Assembly (NCBI GenBank): GCA_004362315.1
Contig: SNWL01000005.1
Coordinates: 1-64,000 of the forward strand
DNA length: 64,000 nt
From: Mycobacterium sp. BK086
GTDB lineage: Bacteria > Actinomycetota > Actinomycetes > Mycobacteriales > Mycobacteriaceae
Direction of reading: 5' to 3'
Positions 62,007-64,000 of the stretch are shown one piece after another; position 1 is the first letter of the stretch; the number at the start of each line of letters is the position of its first letter. The notes beneath the pieces were generated by a model. The model saw nothing but the letters and a program-made list of their open reading frames with translations, did not search any database and was not told the origin of the DNA. The translations under genes and the position numbers were made by a program.

Positions 62007-63016
62007 CCCTGCGATCACGGATGAAAACGATTCCGCTGCAGGTCATCCCGAAAGCGGTCTGGGCACGCCAGCGGCCCACCTATCAGGATGCGCAGCCCGC
62101 ACTGATCCAGTCGGCACTCAAGCGGGCCGAGGCACGGCCCAGCGGCAACTGGTATGTCTTCGGTGCCAGCACTGACGTTCGCGCCGGTCGGCCGTTCGGC
62201 ACCCGGGTCGGCGGGCGGGAGATCGTGGCCTGGCGCGATCAGCAGAGTGGGTTGCACGTCGGGCCGGCGGCCTGTCCCCATCTCGGCGCCGATCTGGCGA
62301 CCGGAAAGGTCAACGGCGGCAGCCTTATCTGCCCCTGGCACGGCCTGCGCCTGGACGGTGGCCGTGAGTTCGGCTGGAAGCCCCGGAAGCCCTGGAAACC
62401 ATTGCCCGCCTTCGACGACGGAGTGCTGGTGTGGGTCCGGCTCGACGCTGTCGGCGGGGAGCCGGTGCTGGACGCCCCGGTGATTCCGGCCCGGCCCACC
62501 GGCGCGCGGCTGGCTGCGGTGGCCAGGCTCGAGGGGGTATGCGAGCCGTCCGACATCATCGCCAACCGGCTCGACCCCTGGCATGGCGCCTGGTTCCATC
62601 CGTACTCGTTCACCCAGCTCGAGGTGCTCAGTGCACCGGCGGTCGACGCAGGCGAGGATGCCGACCGGTTCCTGGTGGCGGTCACCTTCCGAATGGGGCG
62701 CCTCGGTGTTCCGGTGATCGCCGAATTCACCGCACCCGAACCGCGGACCGTCGTCATGCGGATCGTCGACGGTGAGGGTGCCGGCAGCGTCGTCGAAACC
62801 CACGCGACCCCGCTGGGGCCGGGACCGGACGGCCGCCCGAGGACCGCGGTGATCGAGGCCGTCGTCGCCCAATCCGACCGGACCGGCTTCCGCCGCTCAC
62901 TGCGCGCGGCACCGCTGATCACTCCGTTGATGCGTCTCGCGGCCACCCGGCTGTGGCGAGACGATCTGGCCTACGCCGAGCGTCTGTTCACCTTGCGCGA
63001 GAACAGATCCGGCTAG
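62003..63016 (+). CDS. Rieske [2Fe-2S] protein with C-terminal DUF5914-like domain
   Basis: A 337-aa protein. The Rieske cluster ligands are Cys91-Pro-His93 and Cys110-Pro-Trp-His113, in the usual C-x-H then C-x-x-H spacing. The C-terminal part (about 150-330) has PSDIIANRLDPWHGAWFHPYSF, where His and Asp residues could bind a mononuclear iron, as in a ring-hydroxylating oxygenase, though I cannot confirm it. It is coupled to crtU by a 4-nt overlap, so it likely acts on the aromatic carotenoid, perhaps hydroxylating it. Its stop shares CTAG with the convergent oxidoreductase. Confidence 0.83.
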   Translation: MTLRSRMKTIPLQVIPKAVWARQRPTYQDAQPALIQSALKRAEARPSGNWYVFGASTDVRAGRPFGTRVGGREIVAWRDQQSGLHVGPAACPHLGADLATGKVNGGSLICPWHGLRLDGGREFGWKPRKPWKPLPAFDDGVLVWVRLDAVGGEPVLDAPVIPARPTGARLAAVARLEGVCEPSDIIANRLDPWHGAWFHPYSFTQLEVLSAPAVDAGEDADRFLVAVTFRMGRLGVPVIAEFTAPEPRTVVMRIVDGEGAGSVVETHATPLGPGPDGRPRTAVIEAVVAQSDRTGFRRSLRAAPLITPLMRLAATRLWRDDLAYAERLFTLRENRSG

Positions 63017-63948
63017 TCAACGGTCAGGATCGTCTTACCGGGCAGGCGGCCCGCGTCGGCGTCGGCGTGCACGATGGCGATCTCGGACAGGGGCCGGCGA
63101 TCGGCGACGTCGATCCGCAGTTGCCCGGCATCCACCCGGTCGACCAACGTCGCGAGCTGTGCGGCGTCGCTGCGGACGAACACCCGCTGTGCCCTCACCC
63201 CGCGCACGGGAGTCTCAGGCCCGGACGTCATCGTGCCGATGTAGTGCCCGCCGTCGGCAACCATGTCGGCCAGTGCCTCGGTCTCCTCGGGTGCTGTGCT
63301 GATCAGATTGAGCACCACGTCAAATGGCGCTCCCTCGACGACCGGGGTCGCCGAATAGTCGAGGTATCCGATAAGCCGATCGGCTCCGTAATCTTCCAAC
63401 CGCTCGGTGGCACCAGGTTTGGCAGTCGCGGTGACGACGGCGCCGGCGTGCTTGGCGAGCTGGACCGCATAGCCGCCGACCGCGCCGCCCGCACCGTTGA
63501 TCAAGACAGTCTGCCCGGCCGTTAATCCGGCCACCTCGAACAGGGCCTGCAAGGCCGTGAGACCTACCGTCGGCAGTGCGGCAGAATCAGCCAGCGGCAC
63601 CGACTTCGGGGCCGTAGCCAAGACCTCGGCCGGCGCCAGCACGAACTCGGCGGCCGCACCGCGCGCGGTCATCGGCAGCAATCCGACGACCGCATCGCCG
63701 ATCTGCCACCGGCTGACGCCTTCGCCGATTTCGGCGATCGTGCCCGCCACATCGATGCCCGGCACATGCGGGAAGGCGATCGGGAAAACGTCCGAGAGGT
63801 AACCGCCGCGGATGCCGGCGTCGACGGGGTTAAACGATGTCCCGGCGACGCGCACCAGAACCTGACCGCGTGCCGGCACGGGCCGTTCGATGTCGTCGTA
63901 CTGCAGAACGTCGCTGTCGCCGTAGCGGTGGTAGAGCGCTGCCTTCAT
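63013..63948 (-). CDS. MDR zinc-independent NADP-dependent oxidoreductase
   Basis: A 311-aa quinone-oxidoreductase-type MDR protein. The start MKAALYHRYGDSDVLQY is followed by NPVDAGIRGGY and the substrate part. The cofactor loop is INGAGGAVGGYAVQLAKHAG (about 150-169). No zinc ligands are visible. It would reduce enones or quinones with NADPH. It is convergent with the carotenoid operon and shares four bases with the Rieske stop. Its promoter lies beyond 63948, near the window edge. Confidence 0.85.
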   Translation of the reverse strand: MKAALYHRYGDSDVLQYDDIERPVPARGQVLVRVAGTSFNPVDAGIRGGYLSDVFPIAFPHVPGIDVAGTIAEIGEGVSRWQIGDAVVGLLPMTARGAAAEFVLAPAEVLATAPKSVPLADSAALPTVGLTALQALFEVAGLTAGQTVLINGAGGAVGGYAVQLAKHAGAVVTATAKPGATERLEDYGADRLIGYLDYSATPVVEGAPFDVVLNLISTAPEETEALADMVADGGHYIGTMTSGPETPVRGVRAQRVFVRSDAAQLATLVDRVDAGQLRIDVADRRPLSEIAIVHADADAGRLPGKTILTVD

Positions 63949-64000
63949 GATGTCTCCTAGTCCTAGTGCTTCGAAGTCGAAGCAGTTACACGGTCTGCAA

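Overview
The window is about 64 kb of high-GC actinobacterial DNA, and everything in it fits a mycobacterium, most likely a pigmented, fast-growing Mycolicibacterium-type species. The evidence is three MmpL transporters (one with its MmpS), an F420-type (DDN-family) nitroreductase, DUF732 and DUF4189 exported proteins, a Wadjet/Ept-type SMC operon and a complete-looking aromatic carotenoid operon. I see no rRNA, tRNA, insertion sequence, phage gene or CRISPR array. Genes are tightly packed, with many 4-nt ATGA overlaps and several convergent pairs that share stop bases.

Layout: (1) 0.27-5.9 kb: exported DUF4189 protein, an MDR oxidoreductase, a large LAL-type LuxR regulator and a lipoprotein, closed by a perfect 15-bp terminator. 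(2) 6.0-15.4 kb: a compact divergent biosynthetic locus. The minus arm holds a small protein of unknown family, an A-PCP-C nonribosomal peptide synthetase (NRPS), a methyltransferase and a two-TM protein. The plus arm holds a DegT/StrS PLP aminotransferase, a GMC flavin oxidoreductase and a sugar-porter-type MFS transporter. This looks like a pathway that oxidises and aminates a sugar or cyclitol and couples it to an amino acid. (3) 15.4-20.9 kb: jetA-jetB-jetC (Wadjet, known as Ept in M. smegmatis), with no jetD nuclease gene next to it. (4) 21.1-28.1 kb: a DDN-type nitroreductase divergent from a TetR regulator with two palindromic operators, then two tandem MmpL paralogues without an MmpS.

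(5) 28.3-34.7 kb: a TauABC/SsuABC-type importer divergent from a coupled operon of a glutamine-synthetase-like ligase, a luciferase-like (LLM) flavin monooxygenase and an acyl-CoA-dehydrogenase-fold monooxygenase. It is probably a sulfur- or amine-scavenging module. (6) 34.7-45.3 kb: DUF2237, a second LAL regulator, an exported Ala-rich protein, an HxlR-thioesterase-DedA operon, an exported DUF4185 protein, a small lipoprotein, an SRPBCC protein, an APH-fold kinase and a small secreted protein. (7) 45.4-48.7 kb: mmpS-mmpL, with a 14-bp direct repeat upstream.

(8) 49.0-56.0 kb: DUF732 and SRPBCC genes, facing a six-gene operon. The operon encodes a four-protein dipeptide/oligopeptide ABC importer, a 149-aa protein made of seven 12-residue repeats plus twelve cysteines spaced exactly every three residues, and a short-chain dehydrogenase. 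(9) 56.1-63.0 kb: an exported protein and the translationally coupled carotenoid operon crtI-crtB-crtYc-crtYd-methyltransferase-crtU-Rieske, predicted to make isorenieratene-type carotenoids from GGPP; crtE is not in the window. (10) A final MDR oxidoreductase closes the window.

The three items most worth following are the Cys-triplet repeat protein in the peptide-transport operon, the divergent NRPS/aminotransferase locus and the jetABC operon without jetD. All family calls come from motifs read by eye; no database search was run.
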